Assembly: GCF_008831285.2 (NCBI RefSeq)
Contig: NC_045139.1
Span: forward strand, 19,202,354-19,266,353
Source: Nymphaea colorata
Taxonomy: Eukaryota; Streptophyta; Magnoliopsida; Nymphaeales; Nymphaeaceae
Direction: 5' to 3'
DNA: 64,000 bases
Each line of letters starts with the position of its first letter. Positions within the stretch are counted from its first letter, which is position 1. Made by a program: the position numbers and the translations under genes. The notes below the pieces were generated by a model that searched no databases, had not been told where the DNA came from, and was given only the letters and a program-made list of their open reading frames with translations. Shown one piece after another: positions 23,999-37,384 of this stretch.

Positions 23999-24716
23999 TG
24001 TGTGGGCATTTGCCCACACGAGCCGGCACCTGCTTACGCCACTGTAGCAGATGTCAGAAGTCTAAGAAGGTAGGTCAGGTGGCTGTGCTGCAACCAGTGG
24101 GATCAATGGCAGAATTACCAAGTTTTATCTCTCAATTATGATTCATGGGTAGATTCAGTGGTTCACCGAACCAGAGCCACTAGAAGTTTTTTCATTTGCC
24201 CACTTCTTCTTTTTTCCTTCATTAGGTAGCCTTCCAATTTTCTGCAGTTTTCGTAATTCAGTAATTGTTTATGTTCTTTATTATTTGTGAGTAATTTTAA
24301 GTTTCCCTATTTCAGAAAAATATTTTATATATTTCCATTATTTTCTTAGAAACAAAATATAACAACAGTTTAAGCAGTTTGACAGTATATACATTTATAT
24401 CTCCTCCAAGTGCCTTTGTGGAAAAAATATCTTCTAGCTATTTCATTTGGATAAGAGATGAATCTGCTTCAGATCTCCTTGTTTTGGACTTTATCTCCAA
24501 AAATGAAACAGTCTACTTCTATATGCATGTGCAGGGCTACCAGATTACATTTTATATAGCTATGGGTCCATCATATAGGATTCTCAAATGTTAGAGAATA
24601 ATATTTTATCTATGTAAACTCACAACATGCCTCTGCTTGTATTTAGACACTGGTGTTGGTTTCTTAATATTTCAAGTGATTGAGTTTTCTATTGTCATAG
24701 TGTAGTCACCAATTAT

Positions 24717-24888
24717 GAAGGGTAGAGCCAGAATTTTTTTTTATTGAATAATATTTTTAAAATTTGTACAGGGGGCCGGGGACGGGGCCAAACAAAAGTT
24801 TCAAAATTTTTATAAGGGTCAAATATCTTTCTTTTTTTTCCAATATGTGGCGGGGGACCATGGACCCTGCCCATTCCCTCTGCCCCTG
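24717..24888. mobile_element. hAT-like MITE with imperfect 8-bp target-site duplication
   Basis: Starts GAAGGGTAGAGCCAGAATTT and ends CCCTCTGCCCCTG, its inverse. The flanks CCAATTAT and CCAAGTCT agree at six of eight positions. The interior carries GGGGCCAAAC and GGACCATGGACC words typical of the family. Confidence 0.65.
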
Positions 24889-25450
24889 CCAAGTCTGGAT
24901 GGACATGTCTTTGGACATGAGCCCCAATGAGCATAGTTGTAAACCCAGGACTCGATCTCGGATTGGCAAATGACCGGGCCACTGGGTCAACCAGTTAAAT
25001 TGTCCACTCAGTCGAATTTTAAAATAACCATAATGTAAAACACTAAAGCTGACCGAATCAGGCAAGCCAGGCTGAGTCAAGGGAGAGTCGGGCCAACCTT
25101 GACTCGTGGCCAGGTTTTGTAGTGATCAGAGCTGGCTCGGGGCGATTCGGGAGCCAACTGAGAGTTTGCCAACTATGGTGACAAGATCCACACGCCTAAT
25201 GAGTCCTTGAAATGACATCAATATGTTATATAACCACCAACCATTATGACTGCTTTATTGAATATAAAGGCCCATTTGATGGCTCATAAATGTATCGTAG
25301 ACGATGAAACAAATTTCAAAATTTTAAATTTGGTCCTTGTTTATCAAATTAAGAATAAAAAGATGACCGTTGTGCAAATTTCTAAAAGATGTTTCGGTAA
25401 ACTTCACCCCATCCTAAAGGGGTGAGACAGAAATCCTAGACCCAAAAAAT

Positions 25451-25826
25451 GTTTATTAGGGGTCGTTTGATGTATTGAAAATATGGAGTTAAAAAGAAGT
25501 TTTAAGAAACTTATTTCATGAGTTGAAGAAATGAAAACAAAATCCAGATTTTTAAAACCCCTTTGTGTTTGGTGGACTTGTGTAAGAAATAAATTTCTCA
25601 CTTTGATAGGAATGAAAGATTAAAAAAAAAAAAACTTTGATAGGAATGAAAGATTAAAAAAAAAAAAAAAGAACATTGGATTAAGCATTGCTTTAAGAGC
25701 CCAATGGTTATTTTTTTCATCCTCAAAACTAACCCAACGGTTACTTTTTTCATCCCAAGTTTGATGGGCAAGAAAAAATTTGAATTTTATTTTCAGTGCT
25801 ACAAGAAATATCATGCCCATCAAACT
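25451..25826. mobile_element. Possible MITE with GTTTGATG ends
   Basis: Left end GGGGTCGTTTGATG and inverted right end GGGCTCAGTTTGATGGG bound about 380 bp of AT-rich non-coding DNA. Inside, AAACTTTGATAGGAATGAAA and the following poly-A tract occur twice in tandem (about 25590-25670). Target-site duplications were not identified. Confidence 0.45.
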
Positions 25827-26115
25827 GAGCCCTTAAAGCTGGAAATCGCCCATTATCGCTAAAAAGGGGGAAAAAAACTATATCAACGGTTGTTTCCATC
25901 AATTTCATCCCATGCTATCAAACTGTGAAAGATATTTGTAGGAATTTTATCCAATCACATCACATCACACACTCAGCAAAAATAAAATGGGAAGAAAATT
26001 TCTCATTCTTGATTCCTAGGAATATCTTTCCAAAAATTTAATTCCACCCATGAATCTCATATTCGAGGGAACTTGAAATCTATAGTTTTGTCAAATTGTG
26101 AATTTCAGTAGCTAT

Positions 26116-26162
26116 GGATCTCAAATCCACGATGTAGTTTAAAAATCATGGATTTGAGATCC
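26116..26162. repeat. Hairpin repeat, 16-bp arms
   Basis: GGATCTCAAATCCACG at 26116-26131 pairs with CATGGATTTGAGATCC at 26147-26162, with only one weak G-T-type mismatch. Similar words recur at 14.6, 45.5 and 48.2 kb. Confidence 0.7.
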
Positions 26163-26392
26163 GATTTTGGCGGTGTAGACTTCAAAACCGTGGATCTGAA
26201 ACCCGGCCTAAGAAAAACAACATTTTCGAAGAAGCTAGCAGAGACTTAATTTTGTGCCTCATCAAATACACTCATGTAGATCTAAAAAGTACTTGTTTGA
26301 ACAGGTGTGAGTTCTGTCTGTGCAGCCATGACTGCATTAGCTTTGTGGATGATTGAACAAGTTGGAAGTCCCAGCTTTCTTTGAAAACCCAA

Positions 26393-26750
26393 ATAGGGAT
26401 GCAAATAGATTGGATTTTGATCGAGACCAAACTATCTCAAAAAAATTGGATATGGAAAAAAAATAACATCCAATTAATAAATTAGATTTGGATTCCAGAA
26501 ATGACAATCTATTGGATTTAGATTCGGACATAATTTCAAATAAATTTTCTATGTTCAATATTCATATGTTTTGGGTATCGGTTCTTGACATAATAGAATG
26601 ATTGGGTTGCATATTTAAAAGTCAAATTTGAATTCGGATGTGAAAATAAAAGTCTGGTTTGAATAGGATTGAGATCATGAATTTAAAAATCAGATTTAAA
26701 TACATGATGATTTTCTTTCCATTCATATTCAACTCCAAATGTGAGAACAT
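26393..26750. repeat. Dispersed AT-rich repeat
   Basis: Starts AGGGATGCAAATAGATTGGA and carries the ATTCGGACATAATTTCAAAT and TTAAAAGTCAAATTTGAATT words that also mark the repeats near 20455 and 44195. The openings GGATGCAAAT and GATGTCAAT are common starts of old plant elements. Confidence 0.4.
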
Positions 26751-27514
26751 CTAATAAAGCGAAACAATAAAGCATACATCTTATTTGAATCTAACTTGTT
26801 TCTGGATGACCGAGGTTTCCCGCCACTCAAAAGAAGACCGAAGCCCTTCTGCCATGCTTCAGCTTGCTTGTCGGCGGCTCCCTTTTACAACACACAGGGT
26901 TGATGCAATAGGAATTTATCTTATGGCTTTCTGCAATGTCCACAACTGTCTCTTCAACTTATGATATCTCTCTACCTACTTCAAGTGACTATGGCTGCAA
27001 TTGATTCATTAGTGAATAGGGCTTTGCCAAGGTCGGATAAGGATCCATTCAAAGTGCCTAGAAAACCACTTGCGTCCCTATTTAGATTGATCACGCATCA
27101 ATCAAAAGTAGCAAAAACCAAGTTTGCAAATTTTCTACCAGGCTATTTTTTATTTTTGTATTTAAAAATGAAGTAGTAAACGTTTTAATTATTAAAAAAA
27201 ACCCAAAAAAAGTTTATTTATTTCCACAGCCCTCTCGCCTTTCCACTGATGGGGTTTCAAATCCAAGGTAAATAAACAATTAAATATAGCCTCAATTAAG
27301 GAGCTTCGCCTGAGATTGGTGAGCTTAAGGTGCAACAATGGGATGGTTAAGCCTTCAAGTCTCGATGCGGTCATAGCAAATGGGTCGTGCTAAAAGCGCG
27401 TAGCATTGCAATCAGCAGACAATGCCGTTGATTTTGACTATAATTGAATACCGTCAATCACGGATTCCTTGTGCATCCTCACAAAATACGGGATCCCAAG
27501 TTTAATCATCTTCA

Positions 27515-27520
<6 letters not shown>

Positions 27521-27605
<85 letters not shown>
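27521..27605. repeat. (AT)n microsatellite, about 42 units
   Basis: An uninterrupted AT run of about 85 bp, the longest simple repeat in the window. Shorter (AT)n runs follow at 27738-27770 and 28015-28040. Confidence 0.95.
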
Positions 27606-27607
<2 letters not shown>

Positions 27608-30600
27608 CTTCCAGTCACCTTGAACTCAGCCTAATCACGAATGTTTGATTCATTGCATCGAGTAGATGATCAAAACACACACCAAACCCAGACATACATA
27701 CACTGAAACATATGGAATAGGTGTATTTTGCTCTTATATATATATATATGAATGTGATATATATATATATAAAAGATTCATTGCTTTTTTAGATATTCAC
27801 ATGTTTGGATTTGAATTAGATTTTAGATGTATTTATATTCAAATTAGATTTTAGATGCATGTCATTGGATGAGAATCCACTGGTAAAACCATTGCAATAG
27901 GTGTATTTTGCTGGACGCTGGGCTTGTTAAAGCTTTTAGCAGCAGTTTTTTTTTTTAAAAAAAAAAAAATTCCACAGCAGAGTTTTAAAAGACGTCCAAC
28001 ATATGCCAGTTATGTTATATATATATATATATATATATAAGATCTTGCTAGTTGCCTTCCTTTGGTTATCCAAAATCATTAGCTCACTCATAAGAGCTGC
28101 CTTATGGGTCATCATAGTTGACAATTGAGAGGAAAACAAGAATAAAAATGTCATGATATTTTCATTATTTAGTATTATTTGACATCATTATTTGCTTCTT
28201 AATTGTCTTAATTATAATAGTTGAGACTGAGGTGGATGACTTTGGATTATTATATACATAAGAGAGAAACAGAGCTGGTTCACTTAATTCCAAAAACCAT
28301 GGGCTCACATCGTCACCCTTAACTAGAGGAGCGTCAATCGTGGGCCGAACAACTGGGAGGCACACCCGTCGAGAGTTTCCACATGAGACAAGAGCACAGG
28401 TTGCCTCTCCCCAGCTAACAAGCTTCCACCAGTTTTCGGCAATAATGGCCGCTGGTCGCCTTGCATGCAAAGGCAACACTAACCAAAAAAGAAAAGAGGA
28501 AATGGCATGTTTTTCTTGAGATGGAAGCAAAAAAGAAGCCGGCCGTGTGGTCGCCGATCGAGCGTTCTTTCGTTTGCACATGAAGCAGCTGCGGGCTGTG
28601 GACGTCAAGGCATGATTGCAGCGCAAGCCAACAAAACCTCCTTATACGGCAACCCCATGTGATCCCAATACGTGGAAAATAAAAAAAAAAAACAATAATA
28701 ATAAAGTAAATAATATTGCATTTTTCATTTAATTTCTAACCCCCCCAATTTCTTCTCTTCTGTTTTTTCCACTAGCTCTAGCGTTATTTTCCACAACCTA
28801 GCTGAAAAAGTGAGATAAAAAATTTTAGGGCCTTGTTTGGTAATAGTAATCCTTACTTTGTTACTGCATGGTGAATCTACTTTTGATAAAATGAGAAGGT
28901 ATAAAGAATACTATACCAAGTGTGCTTCATTTTCTATGACAGATTTATAAGACAATAACAATATGTTACTATTGTCAAACAGCTCCTTTATAACATCAAA
29001 AAGATGGTTCGAAAGGACTTTATTTACTCGACAACATAAAACTCCAAAGCAAATAATACAAAGTCTATGCCAAGTTGCGAACTTCAACAACCTACACAGA
29101 TAGTTGATGCCAGCGGAAATCAAATCAGCAACTCAAACTCCTTAGGTCTTAAGCCCTACCGGTTCAACAAGCAATGGACAGGCGCTTTGGTTTTACCTCA
29201 CTAGCTGCCTGCCCTATTGTTAATAATACAAAACACCAATGTGTTTGTTCACATAATTTCTCAAGGACTTGTCTGCTCTCGTCATCTTCTTTTTTTTTTA
29301 AAAAAAAAAGAAAAAGAAAAATTATAAACTTTATGGTTATTATCACAGGCTTTATCTGATAGTTTGTTTTAAATGTGAAAGTCGATTCTGCAATTATTTT
29401 CTTTGTTATGAATACGGCAGCTAGAGTGAGGCATGTCTCCGGCCTTAGCCTCTTCCTGGCCGACGGTTCCCGCCGCTTTTCCGACACTATCTACGTGATT
29501 AGACGCTGTAGCACCGATTTCCCGACACCACGTATGCCATTGCATGTGCTCGCAATCGTTTGAATTTATTTAGGGTTCCAAATGAGAAGACGTAGCTCAC
29601 AGGCATGGAAAAAGAAATAAATGTGATGAACATTGTTAAATTATAAAATAAATATTTTCACTAAATTTCAAACTCTAAAAACATTTATATATAAGAAAAC
29701 TATATCATAACGAAGTTTATATATCTAAATAAAGTAGATTTTATAGACTGGTGTGAGCAATTAGCCCGCAATAGCGGCACCACTGCTATTGCTCTTACAA
29801 TAGTTCAGGTCTGTTCTTCCTTCAAAAATGAGCGCACCAACTTTTTTGGAAAAATAGTAAACAAAATAAAATTTTAAAATTGCGAAAGTGATTCACTCAC
29901 ACGCTTAATAATAAACTTTCCGTGTCAGTACAAAAGGGTAGATGCCAAACAAAGGTAAGAGCTTTAGAATCGCATCTAGCCCCCGTGTTACTCTAGTCAT
30001 CACATCGGCCGTTGTTGTAAAAATGGAACGAACACGAGAAAGTAAATCCCGTGATTAACTTTTCTTTCTTTTTGAACTTTTAATGCTCGCCTTTCTTGAC
30101 TGATGAACGCATCTAAAATTGTAGCTTCTTATTTGGGGTTGGCACAAACAATAGACAGCCTCGGGCGGGTGAATAGGTAGTGTTTGTTTCAAATTCTCAC
30201 CGTATAATTCTTTGTATTGTGAAAGCGAAGTTGAATACATTGATATGTAAGTTGAAGCATAACAAGAGTACACAGTTCTGAATCTTGATGAGATAAAGGA
30301 AAAAAAGAAGGAAAATGCTCTTTAATTATTCCACTTAGATGCATTGGCAATGGAACTTCTGGTTCAAAACAAAAGAAAGAGATAAAAGCATAGTCTTTTT
30401 TTTGTCATCTAATTTCAAAAAGTTTTTTAAAAATCAAATTCCTTTGTGCTACCATTATGACTAAAAGCTTGTTTTTTATTGACTTCCATAACAACTTTCA
30501 TTTTGCCATGAATCCACATATGGGCAATTGTTCACATAGTCTCACATGTTATATTTAATCATATATTAGTGTCATTAATTATTTGTATATACATAGATAT

Positions 30601-32018
30601 AGCACTTTATAAATACCAGACCAATAAGATAAAGGAAAAAAAATCTTATTTCTTAATTTTGTATTAAAAAATATTGTAAACAAAACATGAACATCAATGT
30701 AAATAATGTTTTAATTAAAGTGGCTTTTGTAAAAAAATGATTTTTCTACTCAAAATTTAGATGCAATAAGACCTTTCGTTTTTTTATTATTCAAAAAATA
30801 TAATTAAAGTAAATAAAAGAGACAAACTTAATATATGTTCACTAAAAATATTGCATCTGGCTAGCTGCGCACGCTTAGAACTTAAGTATTCAAAATTGTA
30901 CTTTAAAAAATTGTCTTGACATGATAGCAAAAGATACCTTTGAAATATATATCTGCCAGATGCATAATACTATTAGATGACTAAAAATTATAAAATTTTA
31001 TTTTAAAAACATGGTTTATAATGCAGCAGTTGTTTCAACATTTAATAATATTTTGTAATTTTTATCCAATAGAATAAAGAAACTTCATATCTTTTTCAAG
31101 GAGTGGGTTGTCCACATTTGACTCACCCATAAATAATGCATTTTCACATGATGGGTAAATATTTTTTTTTAAAAAAAACGTCCTCAAAAGCACCATAAAC
31201 GGCCATTAAAGGCATTTTTTTTCTCTCACATATTTTTCTCATTTTTATCAAGGCAAAATTTTCGCTATTTTCAACTCATGATTTTCAGTTAATTAAACAA
31301 AGAAAGAATTGTACTTGTTATTTTCTTATCGATCAAACACGGCAGAACTTTTCCTAAAAAAATGTTCGTTCAGGACAAAACTTTCGCCTGTATCAAAAAT
31401 TGGATCTACGAAAGAAACCCCCTTGAAGCTACCTGGCTAGCTACGCGACTTGACGATCTTCGAGTGCAAGAATGTCAAGGACGGCGAGGTAAATAGACTC
31501 CTTGTTTTTTATCAATTCCTTTTAAGGTGGTATGGCATCCCAAGCTGTACTGGCAACTATAGAATATATATATTTTTTTGTTAAAAAGGAATTTTCAGTA
31601 TAGCTACTATTCAAGCCGATTTTTGTCGAATAATTACAGTAAAAAATTAGTTACCATATATTTAAAGTGTCGGATGTTAGCATAAATCGGTCAATAAATG
31701 CATGATATTAACGACAACAATCATAAGACATCCGAATGATGAAATCCAACCGTAAGACATTCGATTTATTTTCATATATGTTGGAGGCAATTTTCTGGAG
31801 AAAAAAGGTGGTCGGTACACATGGAGAGGAGGAGAGGGGGTCAACAGTGGAAAGGGAGTCAGTTAGGTCATGCGCCTGAGAAGCTCAACCGTTTTCATAC
31901 TGCAGAAAGGAAGAGAGAGATTGGTACACATTCACTCGTGTGAAGACACTGTTCGCAATCCTTCCCCACATTTTATGCTTCATTTCTGATTGTTCCTGAG
32001 GGAGAGGGAGAGAGATTG

Positions 32019-35000
32019 ATGGGTGGGAGGAATGGTGGCAGAATGGAAGGGGAAGAGCTTAAACAGCAGCAGAATGGCGGTGGTGTTGGCGGAAATGCGG
32101 GGTTGTACGTGAAGGTGATGACGGATGAGCAAATGGAGCTGCTGAGGCGCCAAATCTCCGTCTACGCCACCATCTGCGAGCAACTGGTGGAGATGCACAA
32201 GGCCAGCACTGCCCAACAGGATTCTGTTGCCGGTGGGCCTTGCAACTCTCTTTTCTTTTTATTATTACGTTTTTGCTTGCTACGATTTCTTGTCTGCTGG
32301 GATAAGCGTTCAGACGGCGCTTGCTTGTTCTGTTTTCGTTAGATTTTCGACTTTGGTGGCTGTCTTTTGGGGGTTTGAGGGATAATTGAATGCTAATTCG
32401 TGTTTCCTTTTGGGCCACATCGTTACCAATCTTGTTTAGAAGACACCATTTCAATTCTCTCCTTCTGTTTTTTTTCCTGTTTTTGGTTGGTGGTGTTGGA
32501 GATGGAGCAAGACTTAATGCGGGTTTTGTCTTGTTATGGGTTCGTAAAATTTGATTTCAAGTCAAGATTATGATGTCTTCTTTGTTCAAAACGTTATTCT
32601 CATCACCTATAGCCTGTTTTTCCGGCTTCTTTTCAGGCTATGCATCCATAAGCTCTGTTGCATTTATGAGTGGCAAATTGGTTAACTTTTTTTTTTTCTT
32701 TTTTTCAGGGGAATCCTGTTATTTCTGTAACTTCTTTTTGGTTGTCAGGCTAAAGTGTGCTTATCGGTAATTGGGTAGACGGTAAGCATATGTCCTAATA
32801 GAGTTGGTTGTTTTATTTTTTGGATCATTGGTGTCTTCCACCTCCTACAAGGCTGCAAATCATTTGAAGCCCTTCACCTGAAGTTGGCAGAGTTGATTTC
32901 ACGAGAAAATTTTTACTAGTTTTTGATAATTAACCAATGTGCATCTGCAAGATATTTGATGTTCCTTGCCCCTTCAACCCTTGTGGAACAATGTCGTGCA
33001 TTTTGAATCGGCCATAGCACAAATATTCGACATTCCACAACCGTTGACTGGAAAAATCCTCCATTCAATTTATGAAGCAAAATAGTCTGGGGTGTTATTT
33101 ATGGTACTTGAATACTGATTGTTGAAAAGTTCGTTTTGGCAATAATTATGAGCACCTCACCTTCTAATAGGTTAGAAAGAAACTGACTAAATTTATGATA
33201 TTTTAGGACATTGTGAAGAGTCTCTATTGCATTTTCTGAGAATCAAAAGTAAGAGCATAGTTGTGGTGTTCTACCTTCTTTGATTCTCTCATTTGCTGAT
33301 GAAGCTGCACTCTTGATGCATGCTGTTGCGTATTTATTTAGTCCAGAGATCTGAAACGACATTTCTCTCAAAGATCTAGGTGCTGCAGAACGGAACCTTT
33401 TCTAGGGTGAGATTGATGAGCATTCAGAGATGTTGACAACTAAAGGTAGAAAATGGGAGGCTAATTTCTATGTGAGGAAAACAGAAAAACTGAAAGCTAA
33501 TTTAGTGTATTGAAGGTGTAAATTGGTAATACTTGTAGGGCACATGCACACACTATGACATTTTTTCTTTCCTATCAAACTTTTATGTCAGCAAAAATAA
33601 ATTAGGAGGGCGTTCTCTTTTTAACTCATTTACAGCCTTCAACTGTCTTAAGTTTGAGGCCCTGTTTAGGAAATGGATTGTATTGGTCTGTGACTCTGCA
33701 AGTGGTTGCATCATCCGTAAATTGCAGCAGATGTCCTTCACCATACATCAATTGAATTTATCTGTGTATTTCACTTGCGTTTTCAACTGAATGGAGTGTG
33801 CTCATGGTCGAGGGTCATATGTCCCACGTACTCTTTTAAAACTATTTATTGAATCATTGTTGATGTTTATCTGCCACACATATTTGCAGTTTTTCGGAGT
33901 AGAAGAATGTTCTGTTCCATGCTGTTCTGGGCAAGAAGTATAGATGCCTGTAGCTTGTTCTGAATTACATTAACAAAGTTCTGGAAACAGAGATGATGAT
34001 ATATGTGCAGAGAACGGAGAGTCTGCATGGCGTGACGAGAGTAACTAGTTGCAGGGGTTGCAGGGATAACAATCTTCTGATTATGTATTGCAGTAAAAAT
34101 ATGATAACAGCAAAATCATGCAAAAATAAATGAGGAAGCATCCTGAATTTGTTGGTCTTCTGTTTCCAACTTATTAGCACGAATCTTCTATTTGAATAGA
34201 TTGCATGGTTCAGGACATCTCTTAGTCTTCAACTGCGTGAGAAAATTAATGTCAGCCGTTGACCAGTTGTGCTGAGTTTTATGTCCAAGTTCTTAGGAGT
34301 CATGTGAATATTTATAAAACCATTCTGTTGTTGGTCTAAATGGGATGGTGGTTTGTCTGTTTCTTGTGCTTGTGTGGCTGTTTCATGTCAGCTTTTGCTT
34401 TATTAACTCTGACTTGATTGGCACCGAGGGGAAAGAACCAGGGAGAACAGTTTACCTGGTTCTCTATCCAAGGTCGAGTGCACTCGGTACTCTGTACTCA
34501 TGGCTCTTCCAGAATTGGGAAATGAGGACCTCCTCAAGGATAGCCTGTCCTGCTCCTGGCAGTAGTGGACATTTCAACCCGTATGCCTGGATGCATGGCC
34601 ACTGGCTGGCCTTCTCATAGGCCTTTCACTTGCTGAGGCCGAAGGGGTCATCACATGTGCTTGGCCCTATCCTTCTCAGGGTGGAGGGATGCAGCTCATG
34701 GGGTGAAGGAGGGTGGGATCCTGGAAGATGTAATAGGAGTCCGGAGACATGGCTCAGCCTGTTGAAGTTGACTGTTGAAAAGAACCATAGTGAAGTTGTT
34801 TTTGGCTGGATATTCTAGCTGATGGTCAGTAGGACTCCAATAGCTTTTGCCAAGGATATTCTTCAATACATAATTTTTTTATGGATGTCTCTTACTTCTG
34901 TGTTTATTTATTATAAATAATGCTTTTAAGCATGTTTTCAATTTCCTGCTTGCTGATGCCTCACCTAGTCTATCAGAATCTCTTTTCTCGTGGAGTATAA

Positions 35001-36052
35001 ACTCTCTAACACCCTTTGACAGTATATCAGTTACCTTAGTACTCCCTCCCCCAAAATATTATTCTAGTTTTTGTATGTTTCAGGAATGAGGCTGGGTAAC
35101 ATTTATGCGGACCCATCAATGGCAGCTGCTGGCCACAAAGTCACCACAAGACAACGTTGGACACCAAGCCAAATGCAGCTTCAAATTCTCGAGAGTATCT
35201 TTGAACAGGGAAATGGAACACCAAGCAAGCAAAAAATAAAAGAGATCACTGCAGAACTATCGCAACATGGACCAATTTCAGAAACTAATGTGTATAATTG
35301 GTTCCAGAACAGGAGAGCACGGTCAAAGAGAAAGCAGCAGGGGACTTCAGCAAACATCGAATCAGAAGTGGATACAGAAGTAGAATCACCACAGGAAAAG
35401 AGAAGTAAGGCTGAAAACATCAATTTCCCAGAGAACCCAGCTTTGCATGTGGATGGCTTGAGCTTTCGGGGTCAAGAAGTTAGCTCCTACATGCGCTCCA
35501 TGGACCCACAACCCAGCAAAATGCTGCATATGCAGTCTAATGATGATTCCAAATCATCTGGAAATTTGACTCCCTTTTCCTTCTTGGAGAACATGCTGAC
35601 AAATCCAAGTATGTCCTGTTATTTATATGGTCTGTATAGACTTGCACCTCAGAGTTTTCTTTCCATCCATTTGCTACGCCAAGTTAATGGATAAATGTCT
35701 ACCACCTTGGCCTAGTTGTTTGTCATAGTAATGACAAGATGAAGGATGGGATGCTCATAATATCTTCAAATGCTTGTTCTCAATGAACAGACCTTGAACT
35801 ATCTCGAACAAACAAACGTTGAGATTTTTATCTTCTTCCCCTCTTTAAAAATCTACTTTCTCCATGATTCTCAGCCTTTTCCTGTGAAACCTTTGGTGTT
35901 TCGAAGATGCTTATTTCCATTCCCTTACAGATTTGCATCTGTCTAAGTTGTAGTTCTTGAATGCAGGGATGGAGCACCTTATGGGAAAGATGGAAGGTCC
36001 AGCAAGCTTTAACCCGTTTCACGGAAATGAAGGTTTCGACATGATTGGTTAA
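32019..36052 (+). CDS. WOX13: WUSCHEL-related homeobox, WOX13 clade
   Basis: Exons 32019-32232, 35084-35608 and 35967-36052 join in frame to 274 residues. Residues 30-38 read YVKVMTDEQ, and [19 protein letters not shown] follows, the conserved N-terminal block of the WOX13 (ancient) clade. NIYADP precedes the homeodomain at about 93-157: [15 protein letters not shown] (helix 1), [12 protein letters not shown] and [16 protein letters not shown] (recognition helix with W-F-N-R). A long acidic, serine-rich C-terminus ends GNEGFDMIG, and no WUS box is seen. WOX13 proteins are nuclear DNA-binding regulators linked to cell reprogramming, callus formation and fruit development. Intron 1 is 2,851 bp, intron 2 is 358 bp, and all junctions are GT-AG. 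The start is the first ATG after an AG-rich leader. Confidence 0.93.
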
Positions 36053-37082
36053 AGTCATCATTTCTTGCCTTTTGAGAACCTCAAGTTCACCAAGCAATAC
36101 ATCTCAGAAGAGAGCTTTCAGAATAAATACACATTGCACAGAATACAGTTCAACAATACGGTAGATACAGTCATAACAGTCGCCTGAAGGGCTGGATTTT
36201 TCCACTTGGTGTGTCCGATCTTCATGTCAGGCATGTTTGTCATTTTATTTTCCTATCTTGCTGGTTCTTTTACGTATATAAACAGATGAAAAAGAATTTT
36301 GTTGCAGAGAGGTGTTGGCTCCTTGTCAATGACTTTTGTGCGCCTCCTTAGTCATTGTAAAGTTGATTTTTCACAGTGGAAGGATTGTGCTAACTGTAAT
36401 GAGAATTTTCATGGTGCAATGGAATTCAGGGTAGCATTCTTAATGGAAAAGGGTTCGTCTAATTTTCAATTAGGACATGCTGTTAGTAATAAACTTCCTT
36501 GGCATTTCAGCGGGGTTGCTTTAAAAACTTCCTTGGCTTTTCATGTATGAAAAGAAAGAAATTCTGCTTCCTTATAAGTTGAGGCTTTTACCTCCATTGC
36601 CATATGGAATAGCTGATGATTGTCATTTGGTCATGTCTGCAACTTTAGATTTCAATCAGCCTCCCACCGTGGAGGCAAATAAACAGACGGGAAAGCAAGA
36701 AGACAAGGTTTATGTTTGTCATTTTGGTGTTTGCTAGCAATGAAATATACATCTAAATTTTTTATATTGCTAAGGAAACATAAGTTTTATTCCATTAATC
36801 GAAAATAAATCCCTTCAACTAAACCTATGTTCTTGTCATTAATTTAACTTGAGCAAAGTAAACAAATTTACTTGTTATAAAGTACGAAAATTAATACTTC
36901 CATATGAAAATTAATAACTTCGTACCATAAATGTTTTAATATGCTGGTATGAGTATCGTTGTTGACATTATTTCTTATGCGAGCGGTGGGGTTCGCCAAT
37001 AGGTCTCCAAGTTAGTCACATGGGACATGTGGATGCAACGCTTGGCACATCTAATATGTTCAATTGACTATTTTGATACCTT

Positions 37083-37094
37083 TTCTCTCTCTCT

Positions 37095-37152
<58 letters not shown>

Positions 37153-37166
37153 AGAGAGAGAGAAAG
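37083..37166. repeat. Palindromic compound microsatellite (CT)n-(AT)n-(GA)n
   Basis: A run of CT units, then TTTATATA and about 25 AT units, then ATAAA and a run of GA units. The left half is the near-perfect reverse complement of the right half, so the whole tract can fold into one hairpin of about 40 bp per arm. Confidence 0.85.
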
Positions 37167-37194
37167 AGAGAGAAAGAGAGGAAAATGAGCCGGT

Positions 37195-37384
37195 CAGGGG
37201 CGAAGGGATGGGGTGGGCCACCTACGCTATCACCCCACTCTAACTATTTGTGAAAAAATTAAAAAGTTTTAGTTGTGCAATGTAATTTTTAGATTTGAGT
37301 TTAGTTTGGTCATACCCGTATTCGAGGTTTGGTTGCTTGGTCCTCTCCTCCTGAAAAAAGAAAAAAATCTTGACTCTGTCCCTT
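37195..37384. mobile_element. hAT-like MITE, diverged copy
   Basis: Starts CAGGGGCGAAGGGATGGGG. The right end AAATCTTGACTCTGTCCCT is the inverse of the usual AGGGGCGGAGCCAGGATTT-type start. It lies directly beside the GA arm of the palindromic microsatellite. The right boundary is approximate and no target-site duplication is visible. Confidence 0.5.

Larger units (their letters stand above)
23041..32018. other. Long intergenic region, repeats only
   Basis: About 9 kb with no recognisable gene. It holds MITE copies at 23835-23998 and 24717-24888, a GTTTGAT-ended element at 25451-25826, a hairpin repeat at 26116-26162, a dispersed repeat around 26393-26750, and a very long (AT)n tract at 27521-27605. 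A GC-richer patch at 28165-28680 has a 153-codon minus-strand frame with no family features. 29.6-31.4 kb is very AT-rich and empty. The last few hundred bases before 32019 are the WOX gene promoter and leader. Confidence 0.5.

Noticed and set aside
26961-27176. 71-codon frame with an internal ATG (MAAIDSLVNRALPRSDK...)
   Set aside because: Looks somewhat protein-like at first but ends in low-complexity residues and has no recognised family or promoter.
28165-28626. 153-codon minus-strand open frame in a GC-richer patch
   Set aside because: No domain, no homology I recognise, and its 3' half falls in AT-rich DNA coding low-complexity residues.
34345-34818. Two open frames inside WOX13 intron 1
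   Set aside because: No family signature, and they lie wholly within an intron whose two splice sites give a perfect WOX13 frame.
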